From Muribaculaceae bacterium (GTDB lineage Bacteria > Bacteroidota > Bacteroidia > Bacteroidales > Muribaculaceae): DNA of 64,000 nucleotides. The stretch is taken from positions 1 through 64,000 of the forward strand of contig JAFVPD010000003.1 in NCBI GenBank assembly GCA_017505535.1, read 5' to 3'. This document shows, in pieces, positions 28,136 to 38,069 of this stretch. The notes beneath the pieces were generated by a model. The model worked only from the letters and a program-made list of their open reading frames with translations. It searched no databases and had not been told where the DNA came from. A program made the position numbers and the translations under genes. Position 1 is the stretch's first letter, and each line of letters opens with the position of its first letter.

Positions 28136-29236
28136 ATGGTAAAGTATAACAATGTCACTGAAACTGAAGCAAAGTACAAGAACGTGCTTGTTGCACGGTT
28201 TTCGGCGTTGAGCGATGTAGCAATGACGGTGCCGGTGGTTTATAGTGTGTGTCGCTGTAATCCCAACACTCGTTTCATTCTCATCACTAAATCGGCCACT
28301 CAGTCATTGTTTGTCAACAAGCCCGACAATCTTGTTGTGCTTGGTCTTGATTTAAAGGTGAAATATCATGGAATCAAAGGGTTGGTGAAGCTTTTCAACG
28401 ATTTGCGAAAGGAATATGATATAGATGCTTTTGCCGATTTGCACAATGAATTTCATTCTCATGTGTTTAAATTCTTATGTCGCTTGCATCGCATACCATT
28501 CAAGTGTCTGAATAAAGGAACAGCCAACAAACGTGCATTGACACGACGACACAACAAGGTGATGCTTCCTCTCATTTCGTTCCGTGCGCGTTATAGAGAA
28601 CTATTCATGGCTTTGGGGTTGCCACTTGAGGAACGTTTCACCTCACTCTATGGAAAAGGTCGAGGTGATTGTGAAACATTTTCCGAGATTAGTTCTCCAA
28701 AGCAAGAAGGCGAAAGATGGATTGGAATATCTCCATTTGCCAAATACAAAGGGAAAATATATCCCCTTGAGCTCATGGAAAAAGTGGTAGCAGAAATTTC
28801 GCAATGGAAATCAACGCGTGTATTTTTATTTGGAGGCGGCGATAATGAAAGGCGATTATTAGATGATTGGGTGAAAAAATATTCGGGGATAACGTCACTT
28901 GCCCAAAAGCAATATGGTTTCCCGGCTGAATTGTCGTTGATGAGCTACCTTGACGTGATGGTATCGATGGATTCGGCCAATATGCATCTCGCCTCAATCG
29001 TAAATGTGCCGGTAGTGAGTGTGTGGGGAGCCACGCACCCCTATTGCGGTTTTAAAGGGTGGAAACAGCAAGAGGTGAATATGGTGCAGTTGCCCATGGT
29101 TTGCCGTCCGTGTGCCGAATTTGGTGATAAACCATGTTATCGTGGTGATTATCATTGTCTTGCCGGAATTCCCCCACAAATGATTTTAGATAAAATATTA
29201 ACTGTTTTAAATATAGTAACACCTGATGCCAGATAG
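28136..29236 (+). CDS. Glycosyltransferase family 9 (heptosyltransferase-like)
   Basis: 366 residues, GT-B fold. [23 protein letters not shown] is the family N-terminus (normally RFSSIGDVV). The C-terminal donor domain includes [33 protein letters not shown] and the donor-site motif [26 protein letters not shown]. It probably adds heptose or another sugar to lipopolysaccharide core in the cytoplasm. A cluster of cysteines near the end ([19 protein letters not shown]) is seen in many Bacteroidetes members. It overlaps ruvB by 11 bases. Confidence 0.88.
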   Translation: MVKYNNVTETEAKYKNVLVARFSALSDVAMTVPVVYSVCRCNPNTRFILITKSATQSLFVNKPDNLVVLGLDLKVKYHGIKGLVKLFNDLRKEYDIDAFADLHNEFHSHVFKFLCRLHRIPFKCLNKGTANKRALTRRHNKVMLPLISFRARYRELFMALGLPLEERFTSLYGKGRGDCETFSEISSPKQEGERWIGISPFAKYKGKIYPLELMEKVVAEISQWKSTRVFLFGGGDNERRLLDDWVKKYSGITSLAQKQYGFPAELSLMSYLDVMVSMDSANMHLASIVNVPVVSVWGATHPYCGFKGWKQQEVNMVQLPMVCRPCAEFGDKPCYRGDYHCLAGIPPQMILDKILTVLNIVTPDAR

Positions 29237-30245
29237 TTTTGACATACACTCAGCCCGCAACGATAATGACCGAGACTTTGAGAAAGCTCTGCGTCCGTCA
29301 GAGTTTGACTCATTTAGCGGTCAAGACAAGATTGTGGAAAATCTGAAAGTGTTTGTTGCTGCAGCCCGTATGCGAGGTGAGGCTCTCGACCATTTGCTAT
29401 TGCATGGACCTCCGGGACTTGGAAAAACCACTCTTGCCGGAATTATAGCCAATGAGCTCGGAGTAGGTTTTAAGGTCACTTCGGGACCGGTGCTTGACAA
29501 ACCGGGAGATTTAGCCGGAATACTCACGTCGCTTGAAGAGAACGATGTATTGTTTATTGATGAGATACATCGATTAAGCCCCATTGTTGAGGAATATCTT
29601 TATTCGGCAATGGAGGATTATCGCATTGATATAATGATTGATAAAGGTCCCGGAGCTCGGTCGGTACAATTGTCGTTGTCTCCTTTCACTCTTGTTGGGG
29701 CCACAACGCGCAGTGGGTTGCTGACATCACCTTTGAGAGCTCGTTTTGGTATAAATTGTCATCTTGAATACTATGACCACGAGGTGCTTGAACGCATTTT
29801 GTTGCGCTCGGCGGCTTTACTCGGAGTGAAATGTACCGGTGAAGCAGCTCATGAGATCGCTATGCGTAGTCGTGGTACCCCACGTATTGCCAATGCTTTG
29901 TTGCGACGCGTGAGGGATTTTGCGCAAGTAAAGGGTTCGGGTATCATTGATCCGGAAATAGCTCGTTATGCGTTGGAAGCTCTTAATATTGACCGATATG
30001 GACTTGATGAGATTGACAATAAAATACTCACGACGATTATAACCAAGTTTAAAGGTGGTCCGGTGGGATTATCGACAATAGCAACTGCTCTTGGTGAAGA
30101 TCCCGGCACAATTGAAGAGGTATATGAACCTTATCTCATTAAAGAGGGTTTCATTAAACGCACTCCACGAGGGCGCGAGGTCACCGAGTTGGCTTACACT
30201 CATCTTGGACACACTCCCGATGATGGTTTTGCCTCGTTGTTTTAA
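29226..30245 (+). CDS. ruvB: Holliday junction branch-migration helicase RuvB
   Basis: 339 residues. The ATPase motor acts with RuvA and RuvC on Holliday junctions. Walker A is GPPGLGKTT (about 60-68), Walker [10 protein letters not shown] (about 108), sensor 1 [12 protein letters not shown], the arginine-finger region PLRARFG, and the C-terminal winged helix ends in TELAYTHLG. Full length. The translational overlap with the upstream glycosyltransferase suggests coupling, an odd but common pairing of housekeeping and envelope genes. Confidence 0.97.
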   Translation: MPDSFDIHSARNDNDRDFEKALRPSEFDSFSGQDKIVENLKVFVAAARMRGEALDHLLLHGPPGLGKTTLAGIIANELGVGFKVTSGPVLDKPGDLAGILTSLEENDVLFIDEIHRLSPIVEEYLYSAMEDYRIDIMIDKGPGARSVQLSLSPFTLVGATTRSGLLTSPLRARFGINCHLEYYDHEVLERILLRSAALLGVKCTGEAAHEIAMRSRGTPRIANALLRRVRDFAQVKGSGIIDPEIARYALEALNIDRYGLDEIDNKILTTIITKFKGGPVGLSTIATALGEDPGTIEEVYEPYLIKEGFIKRTPRGREVTELAYTHLGHTPDDGFASLF

Positions 30246-30272
30246 CACGATAGATTTTTAGTTAATCACATT

Positions 30273-31766
30273 ATGGCTGGTATTAAAAGTTTAGCAAAAG
30301 ACACAGCAATATATGGATTGAGTAGCATTTTAGGCCGTTTCCTCAATTGGTGCCTTGTGCCTCTCTACACAATAATGTTTCCGCCTGAGGAATATGGAAT
30401 TGTAACCTATATTTACTCGATAGTGGCATTAGCTATTGTAATCCTCATCTATGGAATGGAAACAACTTTGTTTCGTTTTGCAAAGCATGATGATTATAAA
30501 GCTTCGACAGTTTATACGACGGCACTCACTTCGTTGGGTTTCACTTCGTCGCTTTTTGTCGCATTGGTGTTGTTATTTCTCAATCCCATTGCCGAGGCTA
30601 TGGATTGTGCCGACACACCATCATTTGTGTGGGTAATGGCTGTGACTGTTGCTCTTGATGCGTTTACGGCTATTCCATTTGCCTATTTGCGCAACAAGCA
30701 GCGTCCCATTAGGTTTGCAACGTTGAAACTCATTAATATCGGATTGAATATCGGATTGAATTTATTTTTCATACTGCTGTGTCCATGGATATGGAAAACT
30801 TCACCGGCACTCATTGAGTGGTTCTATAACCCCAATTATGGTATTGGTTATATCTTTGTTGCCAATCTCATTAGTTCGGCAGTGACACTGTTGTTGCTCT
30901 TCCCCGAAATTAAGAGTGAGGGATATGTTTTCAATGGATCCTTGTTGCGTAAGATGCTTGTATTCTCTTTCCCGTTGCTCATTGCCGGGCTTGCGGGAAT
31001 AATGAATCAAAACATTGACAAAATCCTATATCCCAAGTTGATAACCGATTCGGTTGAGGCTATGACCGGACTCGGTATTTATGGCGCAAACTATAAAATT
31101 GCGGTAGTGATGATTATGTTTGTGCAAGCATTTAGATTTGCCTATGAGCCATTGATGTTCTCGCGCAAAAGCGATGACCCTAAGCAAAAACATCGTGATT
31201 ATCGCAAGGCGATGACATTCTATGTCATTTTCTCGTTGCTTATTTTCTTAGGGGTGATGTTCTACCTTGATTTTCTCAAGTATTTCATCGATAAATCCTA
31301 CTTTGTGGGACTCAAGGTTGTTCCCATATTGCTCATGGCTGAATTTTTCTATGGCATATTTTTCAATCTATCGCTTTGGTACAAAAGTATCGATAAAACC
31401 TATTGGGCGCTTGTGTTCACCATTGTTGGATTTGTGGTAATGGTGTCGCTCAATGTGTTGTTTGTCCCAAAATATGGCTACATAGCTTGTGCATGGGCCG
31501 CGTTGGCTTGCAATATAGCGATGATGTTGGTTTCTTATATTGTGGGTCGCAAGAAAAATCCAATACCTTATGACCTTGGTCGCATTGCGTTCTACTTCGT
31601 TCTGGCCATGGCCTTGTTTGGGTTGTCTTATATTGTGGCAACACCTCATTTTTGGCTAAATATTGCAATACGCACCATATTGATTGTTATATATCTGGGC
31701 GTAGTATTAAAGAAAGAGGATATTAATCCACGAGCTTTGATTCAACGCAATAAGGTGAAAATTTAG
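30273..31766 (+). CDS. Polysaccharide flippase (Wzx/MurJ-like oligosaccharide transporter)
   Basis: 497 residues with about 14 hydrophobic helices. The start SLAKDTAIYGLSSILGRFLN and the segment FPLLIAGLAGIMNQNIDKIL are typical of polysaccharide biosynthesis (PST/MVF superfamily) flippases that move lipid-linked sugars across the inner membrane. The substrate is unknown. It follows ruvB by 27 bases and precedes a glycosyltransferase, supporting a role in envelope glycan assembly. Confidence 0.88.
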   Translation: MAGIKSLAKDTAIYGLSSILGRFLNWCLVPLYTIMFPPEEYGIVTYIYSIVALAIVILIYGMETTLFRFAKHDDYKASTVYTTALTSLGFTSSLFVALVLLFLNPIAEAMDCADTPSFVWVMAVTVALDAFTAIPFAYLRNKQRPIRFATLKLINIGLNIGLNLFFILLCPWIWKTSPALIEWFYNPNYGIGYIFVANLISSAVTLLLLFPEIKSEGYVFNGSLLRKMLVFSFPLLIAGLAGIMNQNIDKILYPKLITDSVEAMTGLGIYGANYKIAVVMIMFVQAFRFAYEPLMFSRKSDDPKQKHRDYRKAMTFYVIFSLLIFLGVMFYLDFLKYFIDKSYFVGLKVVPILLMAEFFYGIFFNLSLWYKSIDKTYWALVFTIVGFVVMVSLNVLFVPKYGYIACAWAALACNIAMMLVSYIVGRKKNPIPYDLGRIAFYFVLAMALFGLSYIVATPHFWLNIAIRTILIVIYLGVVLKKEDINPRALIQRNKVKI

Positions 31767-31850
31767 ATGTGCGACAAAACAGTTTTAATGTTTAAAGGTT
31801 TATATATTACACAAATACGTTTATCCTAAAAACTAAAATAAAAGTTGAAT

Positions 31851-33131
31851 ATGAATCAACCGTTGAAAGTGGCATTGGTGAGCCACAGTGACCGACTTGG
31901 AGGAGCGTCGGTCGTGACCTATCGACTTATGAACGCGTTGCGAAAAGCCGGTGTAGATGCCCGCATGGTTGTATTTGTCAAAACCGGTGACGACCCTTAT
32001 GTGGTAGAGGCATGTAGTCGAAATTTGCGAGCAAAATTGTTCCTCTCGGAGTGTGGTAGCATATTTGCTCAAAACGGCTTTAGTAAGAGGAATTTATTTA
32101 AAATTTCAATTGCCAACTCCGGATTACAACTAATAGACCACCCGTGGGTAAAAGAAGCCGATGTAGTAGCCTTGAATTGGGTAAATCAAGGCATGTTATC
32201 GCTCAAAGGGGTGTATTTGTTGGCTCAATCGGGAAAGCCTGTTGTGTGGACCATGCACGACATGTGGAACTTAACAGGAGTGTGTCATCATGCCCACGAA
32301 TGTGAGGGATATAAGGATAAATGTGGTCATTGTCAATATGTGTGGAGAGGTCTGTTTGGAAACGACCTTTCACGTCGTGTGTGGCACAAGAAACGTGAGT
32401 TGTATGAATCGACTCCCATTCATTTTGTTGCCGTGAGTAATTGGTTGGCTCAATTGTGTGAGCAAAGTTCGTTGTTGAAAAATCAATCGGTAACAGTAAT
32501 ACCAAATGCATTCCCAATTGACTTCTATCCCGTTTCTCCGGCTTTAAAAGTAGATGAGTTTGGGATTGATTATAATAAGCGGCTTATTATAATGGGCGCG
32601 GCTCGTCTTGATGACCCCATAAAGGGACTGGACTATGCGATAGAATCCTTGAATATATTGGCCGATACTCGCCCCGACATTGCAGAAAATTCTTTTGCGG
32701 TGTTCTTTGGCGATTTGAAGAATCAATCGGCTTTTGACGGTTTGCGTTTCCCATATAAACATTTGGGCAGAGTCAACGACCCCAAAATGTTGAGACAATT
32801 ATATGCTACGGGCAATGTGGTAATATCCACATCGTTGTATGAAACACTGCCCGGTACAATTATAGAGGGGCAAGCAGCCGGCTGTGTTCCGGTATCGTTT
32901 GGTAGAGGTGGCCAAGCCGATATTATTGACCACCTTGAAAATGGATATATTGCCGAATATAAATCGGCACAAAGTATTGCCGACGGTATTTCGTGGGCAT
33001 TAGAGTGTGGTATTGATCGTAAGTTGCTACATGAGAGTGTGCGAAGCCGATTTGCATCTGATGTGGTAGCACAGCGATATATTGAGCTATTTAACAGATT
33101 GCTTTCCGAGCGTAAGCAGTCATCTAAGTAA
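31851..33131 (+). CDS. Glycosyltransferase family 4 protein
   Basis: 426 residues, GT-B fold. The N-terminal domain starts KVALVSHSDRLGGASVVTYRL. The C-terminal donor-binding domain contains GAARLDDPIKGLDYAIESL, HLGRVNDPKMLRQLYATG and the E-x7-E type motif ETLPGTIIEGQAAGCVPVSFG. A cysteine-rich loop (CHHAHECEGYKDKCGHC) occurs near residue 145-160, common in relatives that act with lipopolysaccharide or exopolysaccharide genes. I set the start at ATG 31851; a TTG two codons earlier is in frame. Confidence 0.88.
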   Translation: MNQPLKVALVSHSDRLGGASVVTYRLMNALRKAGVDARMVVFVKTGDDPYVVEACSRNLRAKLFLSECGSIFAQNGFSKRNLFKISIANSGLQLIDHPWVKEADVVALNWVNQGMLSLKGVYLLAQSGKPVVWTMHDMWNLTGVCHHAHECEGYKDKCGHCQYVWRGLFGNDLSRRVWHKKRELYESTPIHFVAVSNWLAQLCEQSSLLKNQSVTVIPNAFPIDFYPVSPALKVDEFGIDYNKRLIIMGAARLDDPIKGLDYAIESLNILADTRPDIAENSFAVFFGDLKNQSAFDGLRFPYKHLGRVNDPKMLRQLYATGNVVISTSLYETLPGTIIEGQAAGCVPVSFGRGGQADIIDHLENGYIAEYKSAQSIADGISWALECGIDRKLLHESVRSRFASDVVAQRYIELFNRLLSERKQSSK

Positions 33132-33144
33132 CAACATCTTTGTA

Positions 33145-33921
33145 ATGGTTACAATTCTTTTTCATTCAACAATATTTGGTCCAATTCATTCTCGTCGATT
33201 GGGTACGTCGCTTGGAGTAAATCTTTCGCCTATTGACGGCAAGGTGTGTTCGTTTGATTGTATCTATTGTGAAGCCGGATATAATTCGCAAGGAGCGGGT
33301 AAGGCCGGATTACCATCGCGCGAAGAGGTGGCTCGTTTGCTTGAGGAAAAATTGAAGAGCATGGTTGCCAACGGCGAAAATCTTGATGTGATAACTTTTT
33401 CGGGAAATGGTGAACCTACTATTCACCCTCAATTTCCCGAAATCATTGATGACACTATTGCGCTACGCAATCAGTATTTCCCCAATGTAAAAATAAGTGT
33501 ATTGTGTAACTCGACACGTCTTGGTGATGAGTCGGTTGTAAAAGCATTGTTCAAAGTAGATAATAATATACTAAAACTTGACTCGGCAATAACAAGCACT
33601 ATGCGACTTATTGATCAGCCCAATTCGCCCACGTTTACGTCGGAACAAGTTGTGGAGCAGATTGCACGTTTTGGCAATCAATGCATCGTGCAGACAATGA
33701 TGTTGCGGGGGTGGCATGATGGGTGCCGCATTGATAACACAACCACAGAGGAGGTTGAGGCTTTATTGAATGCCTATAAACGTATAAATCCGGCTGAGGT
33801 GATGTTGTATTCAATTGACCGAAAAACTCCGGAGGAAAATCTTGAAAAGGTGTCAATTGAAGAATTGAATTCTATTGCCGAGACGTTTAGAGCCGCTGGA
33901 ATAAAAGTGCAGGTTAACTGA
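33145..33921 (+). CDS. Radical SAM protein (DUF/YfkA-like, CxxxCxxC)
   Basis: 258 residues from the ATG at 33145. The radical SAM cluster motif is CSFDCIYC (about residues 32-39), followed by FSGNGEPTIHPQF, the usual GGEP-like strand, and SVLCNSTRLGD. No auxiliary Fe-S cysteines are evident. The length and sequence match small radical SAM proteins widespread in Bacteroidetes with no assigned substrate. An in-frame extension back to 33082 overlaps the glycosyltransferase and is unlikely. The stop overlaps the start of the next gene by one base. Confidence 0.85.
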   Translation: MVTILFHSTIFGPIHSRRLGTSLGVNLSPIDGKVCSFDCIYCEAGYNSQGAGKAGLPSREEVARLLEEKLKSMVANGENLDVITFSGNGEPTIHPQFPEIIDDTIALRNQYFPNVKISVLCNSTRLGDESVVKALFKVDNNILKLDSAITSTMRLIDQPNSPTFTSEQVVEQIARFGNQCIVQTMMLRGWHDGCRIDNTTTEEVEALLNAYKRINPAEVMLYSIDRKTPEENLEKVSIEELNSIAETFRAAGIKVQVN

Positions 33922-34835
33922 TGAAGAGGTCGATTGTATATCCCCAAGCACTGACCGAAGGCGACCGCATTGCGATTTTGTCGCCGGCAAGTATCGTAAA
34001 AAGACACTATGTCAATGATGCTATTGAGGTGTTGAAACGATGTGGTTGGGAGCCTTATTTGGGAAGTTGCACGCTTTCAAGTCATGGCACATATAGTGGG
34101 CCTCAAGCACTTCGAATAGAAGATTTCAAGGCGGCTTTTGAAGACCCTTCTACGCGAGCAATTTATTGTTCGAGGGGTGGATATGGGTGTGTGCAATTAT
34201 TAGAAGCTCTCGGCAAGGTCGATATACAGTCCGATCCCAAGTGGCTCATTGGTTTCAGTGATGTTTCGGCTCTACATGCTCTCATGCAGTCGAAGGGTGT
34301 TGCAAGTATCCATGCGCCAATGGTTAAGCATTTGTCTGAAAACAACGGATTAGATGTGTGGTCGCAGTCTCTATTCTCTATTTTGCGAGGGAATAATGTA
34401 GAATACAAATGGCCCCATCATGAGTTTAATCTTTGTGGAGAAACAACAGGACGCATTGTGGGAGGAAATTTGGTGGTATTAAGCCAATTGATAAATACGC
34501 CCTTTGATATGTTTGAGGAGGGTGTGATACTGTTTATCGAAGATATTGCTGAAGCAATTTATAAAATAGAGCGCATTATGTGGCAATTGCGACTGAGTGG
34601 AGTGCTTGGTTCGTTGAAGGGGCTTATAGTCGGACAATTTGTTGAGTATAAGCCCGATAAGAACTATGCTACGATGGAAACAATGTTGCGCGAAATGCTT
34701 GCGCCTTATTCTTTCCCCATTGCATTTAATGCTCCTTTAGGTCATGTAAATGATAATATGCCCCTAGTAGAGGGTGCAATGGCCTCATTGAAGGTGGCAG
34801 CTGAATTTACCCATTTATCTTTGCGCATGGAATAA
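33921..34835 (+). CDS. LD-carboxypeptidase (peptidase family S66)
   Basis: 304 residues. It cleaves the D-alanine from the L-lysyl or meso-diaminopimelate tetrapeptide during murein recycling. The S66 triad can be placed: S113 in GFSDVSALH, E207 in LFIEDIAEAIYKIERIM and H275 in APLGHVNDNMPL. YCSRGGYGCVQLL and the flanking loop are also family marks. No signal peptide, so it is cytoplasmic. It is translationally coupled (one-base overlap) to the radical SAM gene. Confidence 0.93.
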   Translation: MKRSIVYPQALTEGDRIAILSPASIVKRHYVNDAIEVLKRCGWEPYLGSCTLSSHGTYSGPQALRIEDFKAAFEDPSTRAIYCSRGGYGCVQLLEALGKVDIQSDPKWLIGFSDVSALHALMQSKGVASIHAPMVKHLSENNGLDVWSQSLFSILRGNNVEYKWPHHEFNLCGETTGRIVGGNLVVLSQLINTPFDMFEEGVILFIEDIAEAIYKIERIMWQLRLSGVLGSLKGLIVGQFVEYKPDKNYATMETMLREMLAPYSFPIAFNAPLGHVNDNMPLVEGAMASLKVAAEFTHLSLRME

Positions 34836-34852
34836 TGAGACTATGTCGCAAG

Positions 34853-34883
34853 TTGTAATATGGACTAAAAATGAGTAACTTTG
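34853..34883 (+). promoter_or_regulatory. Promoter of the HAD hydrolase gene, with leaderless geometry
   Basis: TTG (34853-34855), 20 bases, TAACTTTG (34876-34883), then only four bases (TGGC) before the ATG at 34888. Transcription would start at or next to the ATG. Confidence 0.7.
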
Positions 34884-34887
34884 TGGC

Positions 34888-35505
34888 ATGATTAAAAATT
34901 TGCTATTTGATTTAGGCGGCGTGATAATGAACATTAAGCGAGAGCAATGTGTCGCCGCTTTCCAACGTCTTGGAATGTCCGACGTTGATAGTTTTTTAGG
35001 TGAATATAGTCAAAAAGGTCCTTTCTTGCGTCTTGAGGCGGGAGAGATTACTCCGTCGGAGTTTCGCGATGAGGTGAGACAATATATTTCTCAAGAGGTC
35101 TCAGATGCTGATATAGATGAAGCTTTTTGTGAATTTCTTGTGGGAATTCCCCGCCATCGTCTTGAAGAATTGAGAGCGTTGCGCAATCATTACCGCATAT
35201 ATATGCTCTCAAACACCAACCCCATCATGTGGGAAAGTCGCATAGCTCAAGAGTTTAGACAAGAGGGGTTGGAGATGAATGATTATTTTGATGGTATTGT
35301 CACCTCGTTTGAAGCAAAAAGCATAAAACCCGATAGTCGCATTTTTGAGTATGCTATCGAAAAGTGTCAATTGAATCCCGGCGAAACGGTATTTATCGAC
35401 GACTCATTGGCCAATCTTGAGGCGTCAAGCAAACTTGGATTCAATACATTACATATTGCGCCTGGAGAAGATTTTGCTGTAAAGATAGCAAACGAAATAA
35501 ATTGA
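34888..35505 (+). CDS. HAD family phosphatase (HAD-IA, YihX-like)
   Basis: 205 residues. The nucleophile is D8 in LLFDLGGVIM. Motif II is the LSNTNP strand, the lysine lies in EAKSIKPDSRIF, and motif IV is FIDDSLANLEAS. The helical cap sits between. These features fit sugar-phosphate or nucleotide phosphatases of the HAD-IA type. The substrate is unknown. It is followed 13 bases later by ribF, so it may be transcribed with it. Confidence 0.9.
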   Translation: MIKNLLFDLGGVIMNIKREQCVAAFQRLGMSDVDSFLGEYSQKGPFLRLEAGEITPSEFRDEVRQYISQEVSDADIDEAFCEFLVGIPRHRLEELRALRNHYRIYMLSNTNPIMWESRIAQEFRQEGLEMNDYFDGIVTSFEAKSIKPDSRIFEYAIEKCQLNPGETVFIDDSLANLEASSKLGFNTLHIAPGEDFAVKIANEIN

Positions 35506-35518
35506 GTTTCTGAAAAAG

Positions 35519-36418
35519 ATGCAACAACGTAGAATTGCAACAGTGGGAATGTTTGATGGTGTTCACTCGGGACATCGCTTGTTGATTGAGCGCATGATTG
35601 AGGAGGGGCATCGTAGGGGTTTGTCGTCCTTGGCTCTAACATTCTCTATTCACCCGCTTTCATGCATTTGCCCCGAGCGAGTGCCTCCTATGTTGTTGTC
35701 GGTGGATAATAAGCGCAAAAAACTCATTGCGACAGGAGTCGATGAGGTTGAGGTTTTCATTTTCGATTGTGCGTTTCAATCCAAGACTGCTCGCGAGTTT
35801 ATGGAATTGCTCCATAACCGATATCATGTTGATGTGATAATGATGGGATTTAATAACCGGTTTGGGAGCGACCGCTTGAGTTCTTTTGATGAATATCGTG
35901 AAGTAGGGAAAACTGTGGGAGTTGAAGTGCTACAAGGACCCGAATACCCCGGAGTGAGCTCAACGATTATTCGCAATCTCATTGAGAATCACGACCTCAA
36001 GCAGGCAAATGCAGCTTTGGGGTATCGTTATTTTATTGAGGGTGATGTGGTGGCCGGTAAGAAACTTGGTCGCACAATTGGCTATCCGACAGCCAATATT
36101 TCAATTCCCGATAGCTCAATTCTTGTGCCTCCGGAGGGGGTGTATGTTGCCAATGTTCTGTTGCCCGATGGACAGCAATATGGCGCAATGGTAAATATCG
36201 GCCGACGTCCCACAGTCGATGTCAAGGGTGCTCCACGTTCAATAGAGGTGCATCTTTTTGACTTTGCAGGTGATATATATGGACAACGATTGGTCGTTGA
36301 ATTTATCAACTATATCAGGGGAGAGCATCGTTTTGACTCGATCGAAGCCCTTGTTGAGCAATTGCATAAAGATGAACAGATGGCTCGTGCTATTGTTGGC
36401 AACCGCCAAGAGCTGTGA
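35519..36418 (+). CDS. ribF: Bifunctional riboflavin kinase/FAD synthetase
   Basis: 299 residues. The N-terminal FMN adenylyltransferase domain shows TVGMFDGVHSGHRLLIE (GxFDGxHxGH), GFNNRFGSDR and SSTIIR. The C-terminal riboflavin kinase domain shows GRTIGYPTANI, GVYVANV and MVNIGRRPTV. It makes FMN and FAD from riboflavin and ATP. The 3' end overlaps the convergent trmH-like gene by 29 bases, so neither has a private terminator there. Confidence 0.96.
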   Translation: MQQRRIATVGMFDGVHSGHRLLIERMIEEGHRRGLSSLALTFSIHPLSCICPERVPPMLLSVDNKRKKLIATGVDEVEVFIFDCAFQSKTAREFMELLHNRYHVDVIMMGFNNRFGSDRLSSFDEYREVGKTVGVEVLQGPEYPGVSSTIIRNLIENHDLKQANAALGYRYFIEGDVVAGKKLGRTIGYPTANISIPDSSILVPPEGVYVANVLLPDGQQYGAMVNIGRRPTVDVKGAPRSIEVHLFDFAGDIYGQRLVVEFINYIRGEHRFDSIEALVEQLHKDEQMARAIVGNRQEL

Positions 36419-36929
36419 AAAAATGCCAAATGGCAAGCCCCACCGAAACCGACACATTTAGCGAGTGTTTTGTCCCACATTGAGGAATTTCTAAGCACAC
36501 GTCGCAACAATTAACCACCTCTTGGTCAACCCCATTCACTTCATTTCCACACACGATGGCATATTTTCTCGTAGGTTGTGGCTTGAATTGTTGCAATTCA
36601 ACACTTCCTTTGACTTGCTCAAGACAACACACTGTGTAGCCCTGTTCTTGCAACGTGTTAATGCAATCAAGAGTGGATTTATGATATTCCCATACGACGG
36701 AGTCTTCGGCTCCGAGTGCGGTTTTGTGTATTTCGGGAGATGGGGGTGTGGCTGTTATGCCACATAGCATTATTTTTTCTACCAAAAAAGCATCGCTTGT
36801 GCGAAACATTGAGCCAACATTGTTGAGGCTTCGTATATTGTCGAGCACGACTATGATAGGCAATTTGCCTTTTGCCTTATATTGGTCAACTGAGTCGCGT
36901 TGTAAATCCCAGATAGTTTTCTTTTCCAT
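36390..36929 (-). CDS. TrmH/SpoU family RNA 2'-O-methyltransferase
   Basis: 179 residues, the short SPOUT type. Motif 1 is LDNIRSLNNVGSMFRTSDAF; motif 2 IVCGNEVNGVD; motif 3 CLEIPQCGTKHSLNVSVSVG, the S-adenosylmethionine-binding knot. It methylates ribose in tRNA or rRNA; the target is not predictable. Its start codon lies five bases downstream of a perfect -7 element, so the mRNA should be nearly leaderless. Confidence 0.9.
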   Translation of the reverse strand: MEKKTIWDLQRDSVDQYKAKGKLPIIVVLDNIRSLNNVGSMFRTSDAFLVEKIMLCGITATPPSPEIHKTALGAEDSVVWEYHKSTLDCINTLQEQGYTVCCLEQVKGSVELQQFKPQPTRKYAIVCGNEVNGVDQEVVNCCDVCLEIPQCGTKHSLNVSVSVGLAIWHFFTALGGCQQ

Positions 36930-36933
36930 GTTG

Positions 36934-36964
36934 CAAAGTTAATAACTTGTGGGTAAAATATCAA
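36934..36964 (-). promoter_or_regulatory. Promoter of the trmH-like gene, with leaderless geometry
   Basis: On the minus strand: TTG (36964-36962), 20 bases, TAACTTTG (36941-36934), four bases (CAAC), then the ATG at 36929. The spacing is identical to that of the HAD gene at 34888. Confidence 0.7.
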
Positions 36965-37053
36965 CACCGATGTTGATAACATCTATAATTGGTTGATCCT
37001 CAATAGGTGTAAAATGTAGAAAACAATGTAAATAACTATTTAGAGCGTGTAGA

Positions 37054-37086
37054 AAAAGCGCAATTTCACCCGGAAATTGCGCTTTT
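37054..37086 (-). terminator. Terminator of panB
   Basis: AAAAGCGCAATTTC (37054-37067) is perfectly complementary to 37073-37086, with a 5-base loop. On the minus strand the stem ends in TTTTTC. It lies 27 bases past the panB stop. Confidence 0.8.
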
Positions 37087-37112
37087 AAGTTTGTGAGAGA
37101 TATTATTAATAA

Positions 37113-37931
37113 TTAATATTGTTCTTTTTCGTTGGGGAAGTCTCGTGTCTTTACATCATCAATGTAATGAGCAACTGCGTCGTTGATGATGGTTGCCAAA
37201 TCGGCATAACGGCGGAGGAATCGTGGTGAGAAACCTTTGTTTATTCCAAGCATGTCGTGCATCACAAGCACCTGACCATCAACACCGCCTCCGGCACCGA
37301 TGCCAATCACCGGGATTGAAAGTTCTTGAGCTACTTTTGTAGCAAGTTGAGCGGGAATTTTCTCAAGTACAACAGCAAAGCAACCGATTTCTTCAAGCAT
37401 TTTTGCATCTTCAATGAGTTTTTGTGCTTCGGCTTCTTCTTTGGCTCTAACTGCATAGGTGCCAAATTTGTTGATTGATTGGGGGGTCAATCCAAGGTGT
37501 CCCATCACAGGAATTCCGGCACACAAAACACGTTCGATTGATTCTCTGATTTCAGAGCCACCTTCCATTTTAACCGCTTCGGCATGACTCTCTTTCATGA
37601 TGCGAATAGCCGATGCAATGGCTTCCATTGAATTACCTTGATAGCTACCAAAGGGCATGTCACACACTACAAGAGCTCGTTTCACTCCCTTTATCACCGA
37701 CTTGGCATGATAAATCATTTGGTCGAGCGTCATGGGTAGAGTGGTCATGTTACCGGCCATAACATTTGAGGCCGAGTCGCCTACGAGTATGATGTCCATT
37801 CCGGCTTCATCGATGAGGCGGGCCATTGAAAAATCATAGGCTGTGAGCATTGCTATTTTTTCGCCACGTTGTTTCATCTCAATGAGACGATGTGTGGTGA
37901 CTTTGCGTTGGTCTTCAGTATAAGTTGACAT
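37113..37931 (-). CDS. panB: 3-methyl-2-oxobutanoate hydroxymethyltransferase
   Basis: 272 residues. First committed step of pantothenate synthesis: it adds a hydroxymethyl group from methylene-tetrahydrofolate to ketoisovalerate. Marks: [30 protein letters not shown] (metal-binding Asp), [12 protein letters not shown], the catalytic glutamate in [11 protein letters not shown], and [18 protein letters not shown]. The start [10 protein letters not shown] at 37931 was chosen because the upstream codons give only a TTG. The other panthothenate genes are not adjacent. Confidence 0.96.
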   Translation of the reverse strand: MSTYTEDQRKVTTHRLIEMKQRGEKIAMLTAYDFSMARLIDEAGMDIILVGDSASNVMAGNMTTLPMTLDQMIYHAKSVIKGVKRALVVCDMPFGSYQGNSMEAIASAIRIMKESHAEAVKMEGGSEIRESIERVLCAGIPVMGHLGLTPQSINKFGTYAVRAKEEAEAQKLIEDAKMLEEIGCFAVVLEKIPAQLATKVAQELSIPVIGIGAGGGVDGQVLVMHDMLGINKGFSPRFLRRYADLATIINDAVAHYIDDVKTRDFPNEKEQY

Positions 37932-37964
37932 AATCAAAATGGTTTATGTATGATTTAATCATCG

Positions 37965-37972
37965 CAAAGGTA
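37965..37972 (-). promoter_or_regulatory. -7 element of panB
   Basis: The plus-strand CAAAGGTA reads TACCTTTG on the minus strand, 34 bases before the start. No clear -33 box. Confidence 0.5.
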
Positions 37973-38069
37973 CAATAATATTTCTGTATTACGACCATTT
38001 TGATGAGTAATGGTTGCGTATGCAGGCATTTTTTTGCAATTTTGCATTGAAAAATCAAATTAAGTGGAA

